Shown here: positions 27,929 through 40,800 of the stretch, one piece after another
Position numbering within the stretch: position 1 is the first letter of the stretch
Layout: every line of letters starts with the position of its first letter
Assembly (NCBI GenBank): GCA_028554795.2
Contig: CM068842.1
Span: 49,993,574 to 50,057,573, forward strand
Length of the DNA: 64,000 nucleotides
Reading direction: 5' to 3'
Origin: Sinohyriopsis cumingii
Taxonomy: Eukaryota; Mollusca; Bivalvia; Unionida; Unionidae
Translations under genes and position numbers: made by a program
The notes under the pieces: generated by a model
What the model was told of the DNA's origin: nothing
The model's database searches: none
Seen by the model: the letters and a program-made list of their open reading frames with translations, nothing else

Positions 27929-30246
27929 GGGTTTTACATTATCTATTTAGTACCTTTCATAAAGTGCTTCCACAGACACAACCATTAGGCTGCATCCATC
28001 ATGAGGAGAGTTTTAATTTCAGAGGAAAACTCCCATTGCGGTAAAATAATTTCGCTTAGTGATATCCCATATCCCATACATATATTAGACTATTTGATTG
28101 AAGATTTTACGTCATTCGATGTAAACCATCTTCGACATACGTCAAGCACAGTATATTGTGCATAATTAAAATACTCTTTTTTTGAGAAAACAAAAAAAAA
28201 CTGCTACAATATTTTAGAATAGCAGCTAAATATTTCAAAAGATGATAATACAGTTTGAAAACGGTTATGATAAGTCTTGTAAAGTATTATCTGTCTATGA
28301 CAGACTATATTTCAACCTTGGTAGTAGGATAAGAACAGAGGGCGAGCTGTTTTCTAATTAATTTATTCTCTAAGTTACATTCTGTTCCACTCTTCGGACA
28401 CGTTTTACAGTTTGTGTGCACATTTGAACCATGCGAAAATTAATGTTGGATGTTGAGAATGTAAGATCGGCCGGCAATTTGTGTTGTTGAATTAGTCACA
28501 CACACAAATACGCACTATGTATACAGTACGACGGAAAATTTAAGATTGACGTAGTTTGCACTGTTCTTTGCTTATGAGACACTACAATTTAGAATTTTCT
28601 AGCAGTATTTACTTTTAAATGTCATTCTTCGTTTATTTCCATAACACAAAGATTCACATATTGTCCATTCTGAAGTTAAAGTTATGAAAGATGACACATT
28701 GAAAGCTAAAATAACGTGTTAATGTGGATTGGACTAATTATAGAGAGAGTACACTTAGAGGACACACGGTACTAGTGGTATGGAAAAATGGGAACCAGCC
28801 TGGAAATGGGTGCACATAAAATAGAGTATATATGGGTTTGGCTGACCAGGATTGGTTAATAATATAAGTTGTGTTTTAGGAAAAAGAATCTTTTGAGAGT
28901 TTATCCTAGTTGTAAGCGAAAAAAATGTTGAGACATTGCTTTATTGATGGAATTTCAGTCCTTTAACAGTCTTGATTTTGGAACACTCGTTACTAAAAGT
29001 AGCACCTGACTCTTTGGTGCGGAATTGAATGCACATGTTTCAAACACATGCAGGTCCAGAAAATGCCGCGGCTAATATCCTTTCCTCTGCATAGAAGCTG
29101 ACATCTAGGTTTCATCTATACTGATAAATATAAGTTTGATCATGAGCACTCAAAACTTTTAAGTTATTGAATTTTTAATATCATGGTGTTGGCATAGGTT
29201 TACTATGGGAACTGAATTAGTACCGTGAGTCCAAGAGCTTTAGGATCCTTTAAGACGGATCGTGACAAATACCAAAATAAATAATAAATAACAGCACATT
29301 AACGTTAAGTTAATTATTCGAAAGACGCGTACGAGTTTTTATAAAAGGCGTTTTTATGTTTCTTATAGTCTCGAGTCACTATGAAATCCAGCACAAACAT
29401 CACTGTGCGTTATCGTGCATTTTTCTTTTTTTTTGGTTTCGTTTTATGTTTCTTGTTTGGTTAAAAAAAGAAATAAATTGTAAACTACTATTTATGACCG
29501 ATCATAAACAACAATAAAAGAAAGAGCTTAAACGTGAATAGAACTGGAATCTCTATAATTGACAAAGATGAACGGCAGGTATTTTATATTTTTGCATTTT
29601 CTTTAACTCGCAATCTCGTCTGCTGAATACGTGTTAATCGCAATCAGTGGGGTTTTTTTTATTACTCGCAAACAAATATCAACATCAGATCACATGAAGA
29701 CAAAATTCCAACAGAAACCAGTCTCGTGATTTATATCTTTATTAACATTCTACTACGAAAATATATTTTTGATCCCTCACCACAGGTTCGTTTAGTTAAG
29801 CTCCCACATCCCGTCAAAAGTTCAGCTTGATGCAAAGATGTTTATCGAGTCCTTATTAAATACTGCCAGATTCGTACAGTAAATAACACTTGAATGATCA
29901 AGAAGGGTCCTTTTCCTCAGACGAGACAGCGTAGCTTGGCCCTATCAAACAACTTCAAATTATATACAATAAATGTCAGATAATTATTATGAAATTGCTA
30001 CTTTTGTAAAATATTCATTTATGATGGGGGGGGGGGGGTAATCGCTGATTCAAACGCGTATCGACAAGATCTGTAAGGATGAAATCCTGCATTTCTCATG
30101 ATCACACACACAGACAGACACACAGACAGACACACACACACACACACATCACTGTACTAAAATAGACTTTAAAAGATGTTTATCATTCTTGTCTCAAATA
30201 TTTGAAAACAATGTTCCGATTTTGTAAACAAGACGCCACCAGATAG
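27927..30246. other. Gene-free host DNA
   Basis: A G-run lies at 30026-30038 and CA/CAGA simple repeats at 30104-30148. No coding region or known transposon recognised. Confidence 0.5.
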
Positions 30247-30254
30247 TATTAGCC

Positions 30255-30599
30255 CAAGGGTGGGCAAACTACGGCCCGCGGGCTGCAAGCGGCCCGCCAA
30301 GGGCTTTCATGCGGCCCGCCAAGGGTTTTCATGCGGCCTTGGAACAAGTCATCATTCGTACTGACTCTGTTTATGTTACTCTGTTTATCAAATAAATAGG
30401 CTTCTTTTGAAGTTTAAGTTTAAGTTTTCAAATATTAACAACATATTAACAACTGAAAATTAATTATGATGTTATTAAGAAAAACCTTTTGTTTTTGCTA
30501 TTTCAAATATTAATTATTTTACTTAATGAACTATGCGGCCCGCGACAAGGTGTAAATTTGTGTATGCGGCACTTGCACTAGAAAGTTTGCCCACCTCTG
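30255..30599. mobile_element. hAT-like non-autonomous element (MITE), 345 bp
   Basis: Terminal inverted repeats CAAGGGTGGGCAAACT and (complement of the right end) CAGAGGTGGGCAAACTTT match the well-known hAT terminal pattern CAG-GGTGGGCAAACTACGGCCCGC. The 8-bp direct repeat TATTAGCC flanks it (30247-30254 and 30600-30607), the target-site length expected for hAT. The interior repeats CGGCCCGC-type words and has no transposase ORF, so it was mobilised in trans. Confidence 0.88.
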
Positions 30600-30942
30600 T
30601 ATTAGCCTGTTCGGAACAGTGCATCGCACCACTCTGCAGCAACATGCTACATTTGTGTTAGTGAGATATTAACAGTATCGAGACTTCGGAATACATTCTA
30701 AATTGTGTATTCCTTAAAAGAAGTTGTTTCCTAATTAGCAATTAATTTATAAGCAAGACTTTATTACTCGAAGTTGTTTTTCCACTTTTCGATATTCAGA
30801 TATATCCTTCTCTTTTCACTTCTCGCGTTCGAAAACTGTGAGATCAACATTTTGTTTTGGAGAAATACGCACCAAAACCAAAGGGAAAATTTACTTTGTA
30901 TATATTGACCTAGATATACTAAAAGACACATCATCTAATGAA

Positions 30943-31268
30943 GTGATGTGATGTGATGTGATTCTGATTTTTAACGTAGCTTTAACAATTTTTCAGTCAT
31001 ATCGCTACGATGTCTGCAATGTGGCAGTTTATAGTGATGTCTAGGACTGGGGCATCATGCCGCAGACATGTAGCATGATGTCCCACCCAGTCACATTATC
31101 CTGACACCAGGCCGACCAGTCCTAACACTAACCTCTTAATGCTGAACGCCAAGCGAGGCAGCTGTTAGTACCATTTTTTAAGTCTCTGGTATGACTCGGC
31201 CGGGGATCGAACCCACGACCTCCCGCATCCGAGGCGGACGCTCTAACCACTAGGCCACCGGAGCGGTC
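30943..31268 (-). mobile_element. SINE family A, full length
   Basis: Read on the minus strand: A-box TGGCCTAGTGGTTAGAG and B-box GGGTTCGATCCCCGG, linker GAGTCATACCAGAGACTT, the body with TTAGTGTTAGGACTGGTCGG, AATGTGACTGGGTGG and CATGATGCCCC, and a 3' end GCTACGTTAAAAATCAGAATC followed by CACAT repeats (seen as GTGATGTGATGTGATG at 30943). This is the reference copy for the family in this window. Confidence 0.9.
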
Positions 31269-31301
31269 CATCTAATGAAAGTTTAAGGATTAACTCATTA
31301 A

Positions 31302-32051
31302 CCCCTGGCGCCACGTTTATGCGGCAGGACGTAGTAGCCTACTGCCGAGCTCTGTAGCGCCATGGTCATATAAAATACATTAAAGTAGGTGGTATTATAG
31401 AAAGGTAGATAGATGCAGCTCTACAATGATACCAAATAATCTGGACGTTCTAGTTGCACTACAAAATACCAAAGAAAAAACCTAACTTTTTGGACCCGAT
31501 TTTTTTCCGCGCAAATTTCGCTCGTGGTTGGAATCCGATTTTGTGTCCGGATGTTAGACCTTTTGGTCTCTGATCTAAGGCAGACCGGTCTCAACAGTAC
31601 ACAGACAGGTGAACCTTTGCAAAAAGTAGGATAATATGGGCATTTGGAATAAAGAATGGTCTCAATACAAAAAAATGATAGGTCCGTGAAGCAACAAATA
31701 AAAAAAATCCAACTTTTACCCTTCTGCTCGTGAGCGAGCGAATTAGCCAATGAAAAACGACCTTTCTAACACAACTAGTCATTAGATTAAAGGGAAATCT
31801 CTTTTAAGTCGATGTATTGGGATGTATTCAGAAATAGCCACCAAATTTTGTTTCATACTCGCATTTCAGGCTAAAACGATAAAACCTCCCTTCTCGAGGG
31901 TCGGTGGTTCTTTCCGGGGATTTCCCGGGTTCATCCTCAACCATTAATACTGGCCGCCATGGATAGCCTATCGTGTGCTGAAAAATGGTGTTAAACCCTA
32001 CAACAACAACAACAACAACAACAATAACAACAACAACAAAACCTCCAGGGG
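31302..32051. mobile_element. piggyBac-like non-autonomous element, ~750 bp
   Basis: TTAA is present at both ends (31298-31301 and 32052-32055), with inverted ends CCCCTGGCGCC on the left and CCTCCAGGGG on the right. The symmetry extends outward (TTAACTCATTAA against TTAATGAGTTAA), so the true terminus could lie one TTAA further out. TTAA duplication plus CCC ends is the piggyBac signature. No transposase is recognisable; the 109-codon minus ORF at 31421-31750 is unassigned. A SINE B copy sits in its right end. Confidence 0.6.
31891..32040 (+). mobile_element. SINE family B, 5'-truncated copy
   Basis: Plus-strand body from TCTCGAGGGTCGGTGGTTC through TGGCCGCCATGGATAGCC to AAACCCTA and a (CAA)n tail (32002-32040). 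Inserted just inside the right end of the piggyBac-like element, so it is younger than that element. Confidence 0.8.
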
Positions 32052-33439
32052 TTAATGAGTTAAATATACTGCCAAGATAAAGTTTGACTTGAGTGTTGTC
32101 AACTCTGAAAGGAGTGTTGTTAACTGTTTATGTAAAATAAATGAAGGGTAAAGTCCATGAACGTTTTAACCCTTTATTGGATACTATTAATTTCATAAAT
32201 ACAAAAAATGTAAATTGAATTCGAAGGAAAAACTCACTTTTATGGAAATATTTTGATTTTGACATGTAAAAAGCTGGCGTATCATCCTTGTGGTCGGCAC
32301 GGCAGAGGTAAAACGAATCAACGAGATGAAAACATTTTAGGCCGTTAAACGAACTTTATGTTCGAGTTTTTAAATTAAACACCATAATTATGGAAGATGA
32401 TAACATTTCTGAATACTGCCATCGGGATATGGGTGTACTTCATCAAACTTAAGACCACAGTGTCAAGTCTTGGTGAGGAACTGACTGTTCATTGTATGTC
32501 AGAGACTTCTTAATCTGCTGTCAAGTATCCGCCATAAAATAATTGCTGGGGGACGCGTGTACTAAAATAAAATATTAACACAAAGAGCAAACATACAACT
32601 GAAGATCTGAACATTGACTACAGAAAAGTTCAAACTAATTTCGGAAATGGGATGAATAATTTTTTTGATAGTTTATATATATCGAATTCGTGATGGCCTC
32701 AAACTCTGTCCAGATAGTTCCGATATTCCTGAATGGACCAAATGTTTCTGGTTTATTTCTTTAGTGTAAACTAACTTTCCTTCATATAGATACCTTAGAA
32801 GCAACCGCTGAAGCCTTAGATTTAATACGAGTCCTGGCAAAAACAGACTGTGGAGCATAACGGTGGGGCTTGTTCCTGTTATGTAGACCGTTACTGCGCT
32901 TTAAACTTGACTAGGGCCCGATTGTACATGAATCAGCTTGTAAATCATACCTGTAGGATACAATCTTACCTGTAGGATACAACCTTACATGTAGGATACA
33001 ATCTTACCTGTAGGATACAACCTTACCTATAGGATACAATCTTACCTGTAGGATACAATCTTACCTGTAGGATGCAACCTGACCTATAGCTGCTTGAACT
33101 GATACAAGATCAGGAATTTAGACTTTGCCTGGATGGATTCAGAGCTTCCCTTTTAGAGGGATCATTTTTGAAGCAAGTTAACCGTTTTTTTTTCCCTCAC
33201 ACGAACGATTGTCTCCTCAGTTTATAACCGAATTATCATCTTGTTAGGGTTCACTCGTTACATGGCGATGGTCTGGTTATCGGTATCTAGATGCTTGACT
33301 ACGGTGTAATTGCACGGATCTAGCAAATAATAAAATAAAATATGAAATTAATTGATGGAATAAGAAAGATCTGAACATAGACATGGAATAGAACAACACG
33401 AGTCCCCGTAAGTAAAATATAACAATTAAAAAATTTACA
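32052..33439. other. Gene-free host DNA with a ~20-bp minisatellite
   Basis: About 32940-33085 holds seven copies of a ~19-20-bp unit (AGGATACAATCTTACCTGT). The rest has no recognised feature. ORFs of 61 and 113 codons (32673-32858, 33277-33618) are unassigned, the latter running into the foldback arm. Confidence 0.6.
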
Positions 33440-34650
33440 TAGTCCGAGTTTCCTCTGACCCTTGCCATCACATTTTTTGATATTTGGATATTTATGCTAG
33501 GGTGTAGGGTCAGAGTCCATTCCCTATTGAAAAGGTGGAATTCGCTGACACAATTCGGTATCGGCATGGGGTAGCCACTTACTAGCCGGCTCAGCAAACT
33601 TGAACTACCTTTCATCAAGATATACCTGCATGAAATCGATAAGAATATGATTTATTTTCTCAGAAATTGCGATCACATCATTCGTTATGTTTTTAATCCG
33701 CTGACAGACGAGACGAAAGTACATCGTTGTTGAAATTTGACCTGGATTTGGTTATTTGCATTCATAGTAACGTGACTACACAACTCTCGCAACCTACATG
33801 TCAGTGACATCAGAGGTCATACAGTCACGTGATATCAACAATATGCCATTTCTAGTGTTGCTGTAGGAAAACAAATCGAACATATAAATAAAAATCAGGT
33901 AATGTTTATGGAAAAATGAATTTTTTTATCAAAATATTTATTCTGAAAACAACGAACAAAATCTGTAAATGTTTCAGCAATTTGAAGAAAACCAGATTCA
34001 CTACGCAGAGAGCACATGTCAATGTGGTATTCACGTGATACCTACAAATACATTGCTGACACGTGCTCGGTACTTAAAAATAGTTTTTTTTCCACCCTGC
34101 TGCGATACCGACAGGTTTCTGGTTGTTGTTCTCAGAATAATATGTTGATAATTAAGTGTGCTTTATATTTATTTACAAACATTAAGCGACTTCTACATAA
34201 TATGTCCACATTCTATGTACAACAACTTTGGAAATTTGCTTATTGTCGTTATCACGTGACTATATGACCTCTGATGTCATTAACATGTAGGTTACGAGAT
34301 TTTTATAGTCATGTGACTCGGAATGCAAATGGCCAGATCCGTGTCAAATTTCAGCAACGACGTACTTTCGTCTCGTCTGTCAGCGGATTAAAGACTTGAC
34401 GACTGCTATTCCCATGATTTTTGAGAACAAAATCATATTCCTATCGATTTCATGCAGGTATATCTCGATGAAAGGTCGTTCAAGTTTGCTGGGCCGGCTA
34501 AGTAAGCGGCTACTTCATGCCGACACCAAATGGTGTCAGCGAATTCGAACTTTTTGAGAGAGATTGGATTTAAACCCTACACCCCAACATAAGTGTCCAC
34601 ATATCAAAAATGGGATGACAAGGGAAACTCGGATTAATAAAGAAAATGAA
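33440..34650. repeat. Long foldback (inverted) repeat, ~400-bp arms
   Basis: The left arm (about 33440-33840) and right arm (about 34237-34650) are diverged reverse complements. Paired words include CGATTTCATGCAGGTATATC with its complement at 33620, TTTCGTCTCGTCTGTCAGCGG with its complement at 33705, CACGTGA, and ACCCTACACCCCAACAT with its complement near 33500. The ~400-bp centre is unrelated. This looks like an old foldback/MITE element; no clear target-site duplication was found. Confidence 0.8.
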
Positions 34651-36254
34651 ATTGAACATGACATTTGAATGATACATTTTCTGTTAAAAATAAAACTGCC
34701 CAAAAGTTATAAATTATAAGTTATAAAAATAAAACAAATTTCATGATGAAATCGAGTGACTGATCGACTGAACTGTTGCTCCAGGTCCTTCAAAATTCAA
34801 TGTTGCCGATAGGTCAGCGTTGCCGTATTCCTTTTCCTTCTCTTTACCATTCTCCAGCCACAGAAAATAATTGGACTGAAAAATTATATAAGGGAAATTA
34901 TTTAAAACATTGAATTTCGTCTGGTAAACACCCCTCACCTCATTTAGCTTAGCCACTCAGGATTAACTTTATCTAACCGCCAAAATGTAGCCCACGCCTT
35001 TCCAAGTTAGAATAATTCTCTCTATTTAGCCTTTACTAATAACTATTTCCGGAAAAACCTAATTTTATTACACTCATTTTAAATGGCGCAGTATTGTCTC
35101 TGGATTATATCCACTTTGTCATTTCTCCGCTACTTAACCACCCAAAGTCACATCATCTCTCGATCTGTCTGACCGTTTTCCCAACGGATTCTAAATAAAC
35201 ATCAATCATGCTCCAAACGAGGGAGGTTAAACCATCGCAATCAAGCGATTTATTGTTAACTGGCAAGTGTCACGCTACCACGATAAGATTCCCTCAGTTA
35301 TGGCGCAGTAATCACATGTAAAAATTACACATCTACTCAATCTAATCCTGAATATGACCAGGTCAACAGGCTCAATTACCAAACCTTGTAAGCTCATACA
35401 TCATTTCATTCCACTGTTTGGCTTAATAATTCGCGTGTAAGTAGAAACAGCCTTGAAACTATTGCAAATATTCTATGTTCGAAAATCTCGACGTTTGATA
35501 TCAAACCCCCGAACCGTGTGACACATTCTTGTCGAGTGTAACTACTTCCTCCCTTTAAGAATGAAGTTTTTATTTTTTATTTTTTGTGTACCCGATGATT
35601 TAAACAATTTATGTTTACCTTTAACTTTTAGTTTAGATTCGTTTGGCACTTTTAACATGTTTGCCTTTTACTTTTTTGTACTTTATATTCATAAGAAGGC
35701 GACTTTCTTTATAATTCATTTGTACACATTTAGAACTTTACTTCTAATTGGCACCATGCAGCCATTTTTTTTGCTGACGTGCAATTAAACTGAAATACAC
35801 TCAGACATTATTACAACGTTGCAGATCGGCATGAAGAAAAATTAAGTTTCCCTACTTTTCTGCTTTGTTTGGGGCATAGATTGAACTTAAATAATAATCA
35901 GTTTGATAACTGTCAGACAGATATGTCAATGTTGGGTTAAGTGTAGGGAATGACAGGGTTGAGACATGCCAGAGAAAATCTTGGGCCATTTGAAATATGT
36001 ATCATAAAGTGACGTTTTCCAGAGTAGTTATTAATAAAGGCGGTCTAAAGAGGATTATGCTGACTTCGATGGGAGTGTTAACATTTTTTTTGTGGGGTGG
36101 GTGGGTAGAGGAAGTAATACTGAGTGGCTCAACTAAACAAGGATGTCTGTGTTTGATACCCAAATCACACAAAATATAGATGATTCATCACAATCTCTGA
36201 CAGTTATATTCTAATTCTAAATTAATTACAGAATTTAATACTGGTTACTTGTAC
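34651..36254. other. Gene-free host DNA
   Basis: Short ORFs (60-75 codons) only. Nothing recognised. Confidence 0.5.
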
Positions 36255-36654
36255 TTGAGAGAGAGAGAGAGAGAGAGAGAGTACAAGAAAAGAAAGGTGC
36301 ATTTATTGTAACTATTTTTTACATGTGCATACATATATGCACACACACATATAATTATACACACGCACACACACGCAAGTACTTATATCTGGACATAACG
36401 GATCTTAATTAAAGTTGTGGTTATGATTTGAAAATGTAGTACGAATCATTCAAAGTCATGTTCATACATTTTTTATTAGCTATCACACTTTTTCCATGTG
36501 CAATTGATATGCGTATAAATTGTTTCTGACATGTAACATAACTTCATTTATTTTGTCAAATGAGTCATTTTTTTATGTTTCCAGATTAACTCTACATTAA
36601 TTGATATATGATTTCAGTGGTAGCAGAAGGAGATTGATCACTGCATCACCTTTG
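36255..36654. other. GA microsatellite and AT-rich DNA
   Basis: GA run at 36257-36282 and CA-rich words near 36340-36375. No gene. Confidence 0.6.
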
Positions 36655-38850
36655 TTTTGGTCTTTTATACCAAATATAAATTCTCTCTTTTGGTCTATTA
36701 TACCAAGCATAAATTCTTCGTTTTGATCTATTATACCAAGTATAAATTCTTCGTTTTGATCTATTATACCAAGCATAAATTCTTCGTTTTGATCTATTAT
36801 ACCAAGCATAAATTCTTCGTTTTTAATCTATTATACCATGTATAAATTCACTGTTTTGGTCTTTAATACTTGGTCTAAATTATATTTTGGTCGATTATAA
36901 CCAAGTATAAATTCTCTGTTTGGTCTATTATACCAAGTATAAATTCTCTGTTTTGGTCTATTATACCAAGCATAAATTCTGTTTTGGTCTATTATACCAG
37001 GTATAAATTCTCTGTTTTTGGTCTTTTACAACAAGTATAAATTCTCTGCTTTTGGTCTTTTACAACAAGTATAAATTCTCTGTTTTGGTCTATTATACCA
37101 AGTATAAATTCTCTGTTTTGGTCTATTATACCAAGTATAAATTCACTGTTTTGGTCTCTCATACCAGGTATAAATTCTCTGTTTTTGGTCTTTCATACCA
37201 TGTATAAATTCTCTGGTTTTGGTCTTTTATACTTAGTATAAATTCTCTGTGGTCTTTAATACCAATTATAAATTCTGTTTTGGTCTTTCACAAGAAGTAT
37301 AAATTATCTGATATGGTCTATTATACCAATAATTAAATCACTGTTTTGGTCTATTATATCAAGTATAAATTCTCTGTTTTTGGTCTTTTATGCCAAGTAT
37401 AAATTCTGTTTTGGTCTATTATACCAGGTATAAATTCTCTGTTTTTGGTCTTTTACAACAAGTATAAATTCTCTGCTTTTGGTCTTTTACAACAAGTATA
37501 AATTCTCTGTTTTGGTCTATTATACCAAGTATAAATTCTCTGTTTTGGTCTATTATACCAAGTATAAATTCACTGTTTTGGTCTCTCATACCAGGTATAA
37601 ATTCTCTGTTTTTGGTCTTTCATACCATGTATAAATTCTCTGGTTTTGGTCTTTTATACTTAGTATAAATTCTCTGTGGTCTTTAATACCAATTATAAAT
37701 TCTGTTTTGGTCTTTCATAAGAAGTATAAATTATCTGATATGGTCTATTATACCAATAATTAAATCACTGTTTTGGTCTATTATATCAAGTATAAATTCT
37801 CTGTTTTTGGTCTTTTATGCCAAGTATAAATTCTCTGTTCTGGTCCTGTATTCCAACCTTAAATTCTCTGTTTTTGGTCTTTTATACCAAATATATATGC
37901 TCTGGGTTTTTTTTGTGTCTTTTAAACCTAGTATAGCTCCTCTGTTTGTGGTCTTTTGTACCAAGTATAAATTCTTTGTTTTGGTCTAATATACCAAGTA
38001 TAAATTCACTGTTTTGATCCAGTATACCAAGTATAAATTCTCTGTTTTTGGTGTTTTATACCAAGTATAAATTCACTGATTTGGTCAAGTATACCAAGCA
38101 TAAATTCTCTGTTTTGGTCTATTATACCAAGTCGAAGTAGTATGAATTCTCTGTTTTTGGTCTTTAATGCCAAGCATAAATTCTATTTTGTCTAATATTC
38201 CAGGTATAAATTCACTGTTTTGGACCAGTATACCAATATTAATTCTCTGCTTTTGGTCTTTTATACCAAGTACAAATGGACTGTTTTGGTCTATTATACC
38301 AAGTACAAATTCTCTGTTTTTGGTGTTTTATACCAAGTATAAATTCTCTTTCTTTGTCTATTATACCAAGTATAAATTCTCTGTTTTGGTCTATTTTACC
38401 AAGTAGAAGTAGTATGATTTCTCTGTTTTTGGTCTTTTATACCAAGTAAAAATTCTGTTTTTGTCTAATATTCCAGGTATAAATTCACTGTTTTGGTCCA
38501 GTATACCAAATATTCATTCTCTGCTTTTGGTCTTTTATACCAAGTATAAATTTTGTTTTGGTCTATTATCACCAAGTATAAATTCTGTTTTGGTCTATTA
38601 TACCAAGGATAATGTCTCCAATTTGGTCTATTATACCAAGTACAAATTTACTGTTTTGGTCTATTATACCAAGTATAAATTGACTGTTTTTGTCTTTTAT
38701 GCCAAGTATAAATTTTGTTTTGGTCTGTTCTACCAAATATAAATTCTGTTTTTGGTCTGTTCTACCAAATATTAATTCTGTTTTTGGTCTATTCTACCAA
38801 ATATTAATTCTGTTTTTGGTCTGTTCTACCAAATATTAATTCTGTTTTTG
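36655..38850. repeat. 2.2-kb minisatellite with higher-order structure
   Basis: More than 55 copies of a 30-36-bp unit of the form TATAAATTCTCTGTTTTGGTC then (T/A)TTATACCAAG. A block of ~427 bp starting at GTTTTGGTCTATTATACCAGG (36981) is repeated almost exactly from 37408, so the array grew partly by copying a large higher-order block. Units have different lengths, so reading frames such as 38167-38742 are not genes. Confidence 0.95.
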
Positions 38851-39589
38851 AAACTTGAAAATTATGCAGATGATTACACTTACATCTTATCCACCCAATA
38901 AAGCCAGTAAGTAATGACTCGGTTATGGAACAGTTCCAAAAGGATGAGATAAAGTCTTTAAGGAGTCATTAGATAGGGAGCTCATACTATGTATGGACTT
39001 TTCCAATGTTTATTCAGTAATGTATTTGTTGGTAAACTTCTATGTATTATTTTAGTTTGAACACATCTGCGTTTATGACACCTAGTTAATTTAAAAGGCA
39101 AAAAGAAGTATTCTTTCCGATGACTCTTAGTCTTTATCTCCTTAATGAACAAGATTACAACTTTATGTAAAGAAAAGGGTCATATATATTTGGAAAAAAT
39201 GTATATATGAAAGTTGTAGGAAGAAACTGAACCTCTCTAAGCATACCTTGAAACTATAGGATTTCGACATTTATTTCAAACTTATTACAAAAATCGTTTA
39301 TATTAATACATGAACCTGAAAATTTAGAATATTTGTCGATAGGATCTAGAGCTGACTTGAGGGACTTCTCTGAGCCATCAGGGTGAGATCGGTGTCAAAT
39401 TCATATTGTCAAGCTCGATATTCGGTGCTTTTTTATTTTAATTCCTCTGTTGTTTAGATTTTTCAAAATCAAAGGGGCTAATATTTCTGCACATGAAAGA
39501 GATATATACGGGGATGGGCGGGGTGTCGCGTTGTCTACATCCTCTTTTGATTTCAAACCATGGTGAGTATTGTCAATTTAAAGTTACAC
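38851..39589. other. Gene-free host DNA
   Basis: No repeat or coding region recognised. Confidence 0.5.
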
Positions 39590-39898
39590 AAGAGCTGATA
39601 GTTTTATAGAAGAGAAAGATCTAGCCTTGAAAATCCTTGTTAAAATTTAGAAAATTTAGAACATTATCAATAAAAGGCCACGCAACAGTATCGAATGCTT
39701 TCTCAAAATCAGTTTGAAGATGTCCAGGTAGCCTGCTTTTTTCCCAGGGTAAAACATAAGGCCATAAATAGTACGGATAATTTCTCTTATGTATCTGCCT
39801 TTAATTAAGCCTGTTTGACCACTGATTATAGGTGATGGCCGTACAGGTTTAAGTCTATTTGCAGTGCATACTGATGTGAGTTTGTATGATACATCCAT
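39590..39898 (-). pseudogene. LINE (non-LTR retrotransposon) reverse-transcriptase fragment
   Basis: The minus-strand ORF at 39656-39898 contains ANRLKPV and SGQTGLIKGRYIREIIRTIY, the conserved early reverse-transcriptase block of L1-like LINEs. After a frameshift, the next block continues in another frame with the catalytic-region motif DFEKAFDTVAWPFI near 39690-39650. Only these two blocks remain; a decayed, internally truncated fragment. Confidence 0.85.
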
Positions 39899-40044
39899 TT
39901 ACTTAACACGGCAGACAAGCAGTTATTTCAGCTACATGTAGTTAGCATTGCAGACAAAACAGTTATTTCAGTTTCGTGTACTTAATATCGCAGACGAAAC
40001 ATTTTTTTTCTTCAGTTACAAGTACTTAAGATAGCAGTGTGTGA
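39899..40044. repeat. Short degenerate repeat
   Basis: Three diverged copies of CAGACAAA-CAGTTATTTCAG followed by GTACTTA, about 50 bp apart. Confidence 0.6.
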
Positions 40045-40395
40045 ATGATTCCGGATTTTTATTCTAATTTTTAGCAATTATCCAGTCATATCGATACGAT
40101 GTCTGCAGTGTGACAGTTTGTAATGATGTCTAGCAATGGGGCATCATGCCAGAGATTTGTTGCATCATGTCTCACCCAGTCAATGCCTCGCTTGTCGTTC
40201 AGTATTAAGCGGTTAGTGTTAGGACTGGTCGGCCTGGTTTCAAGATAATGTGACTAGGTGGGACATGATGCTTCATCTCTGCGGCATGATGCTCCAGTGC
40301 TAGTCATCGATATAAACTGCCACACTGCAGTCATCGTAGCGATATGACTAAAATTGTTAAAGCTACCTTAAATATCTAACACACACACACACACA
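40045..40395. mobile_element. Two SINE family A bodies joined head to head
   Basis: 40045-40182 is the SINE A 3' half in minus orientation (ATCCAGTCATATCGATACGATG to GTCTCACCCAGTCA). At about 40184 it switches to a plus-oriented body (TGCCTCGCTTG, TTAGTGTTAGGACTGGTCGG) that ends in a CA tail at 40379-40398. Neither half has the tRNA head. The two halves form an imperfect palindrome. Confidence 0.85.
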
Positions 40396-40800
40396 CACGG
40401 AATTCTATTATCACTCACATACTATGCCAGACGTGTCGCTCTATCATCCTCTTGAAACTGTACATGTGTTAGGACCTTGCTTTCTCCAGAATAGCACGTA
40501 TTCCAGGAATTAATTTGATAATGCAATTAGGACTACGCTACATGAACAATTTTAAATATGGATGATATCAATTATATATCACACTATGACATGTAATAAT
40601 GCAAGACACTCAAGAGATTCGGCCTTAAATATTATTATTCAGAGTAATCCTTGGACACTCGCTAATTCAGTCTTGAGCGTTATATTTGGCAATAATGATG
40701 GATAGTCAAGGGGTTCGGTCTCTGATATCGTACTGTGTAACAATGCACGATACTCAAGGAATTCAGTCCTTAATATTACACATAGCGATAATACTGGGTC
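40396..40800. other. Gene-free host DNA
   Basis: No feature recognised; the right part grades into the following minisatellite. Confidence 0.5.

Noticed and set aside
36655-38850. CRISPR-like regular repeats
   Set aside because: Repeats are directly adjacent with no unique spacers, in eukaryotic DNA; it is a minisatellite.
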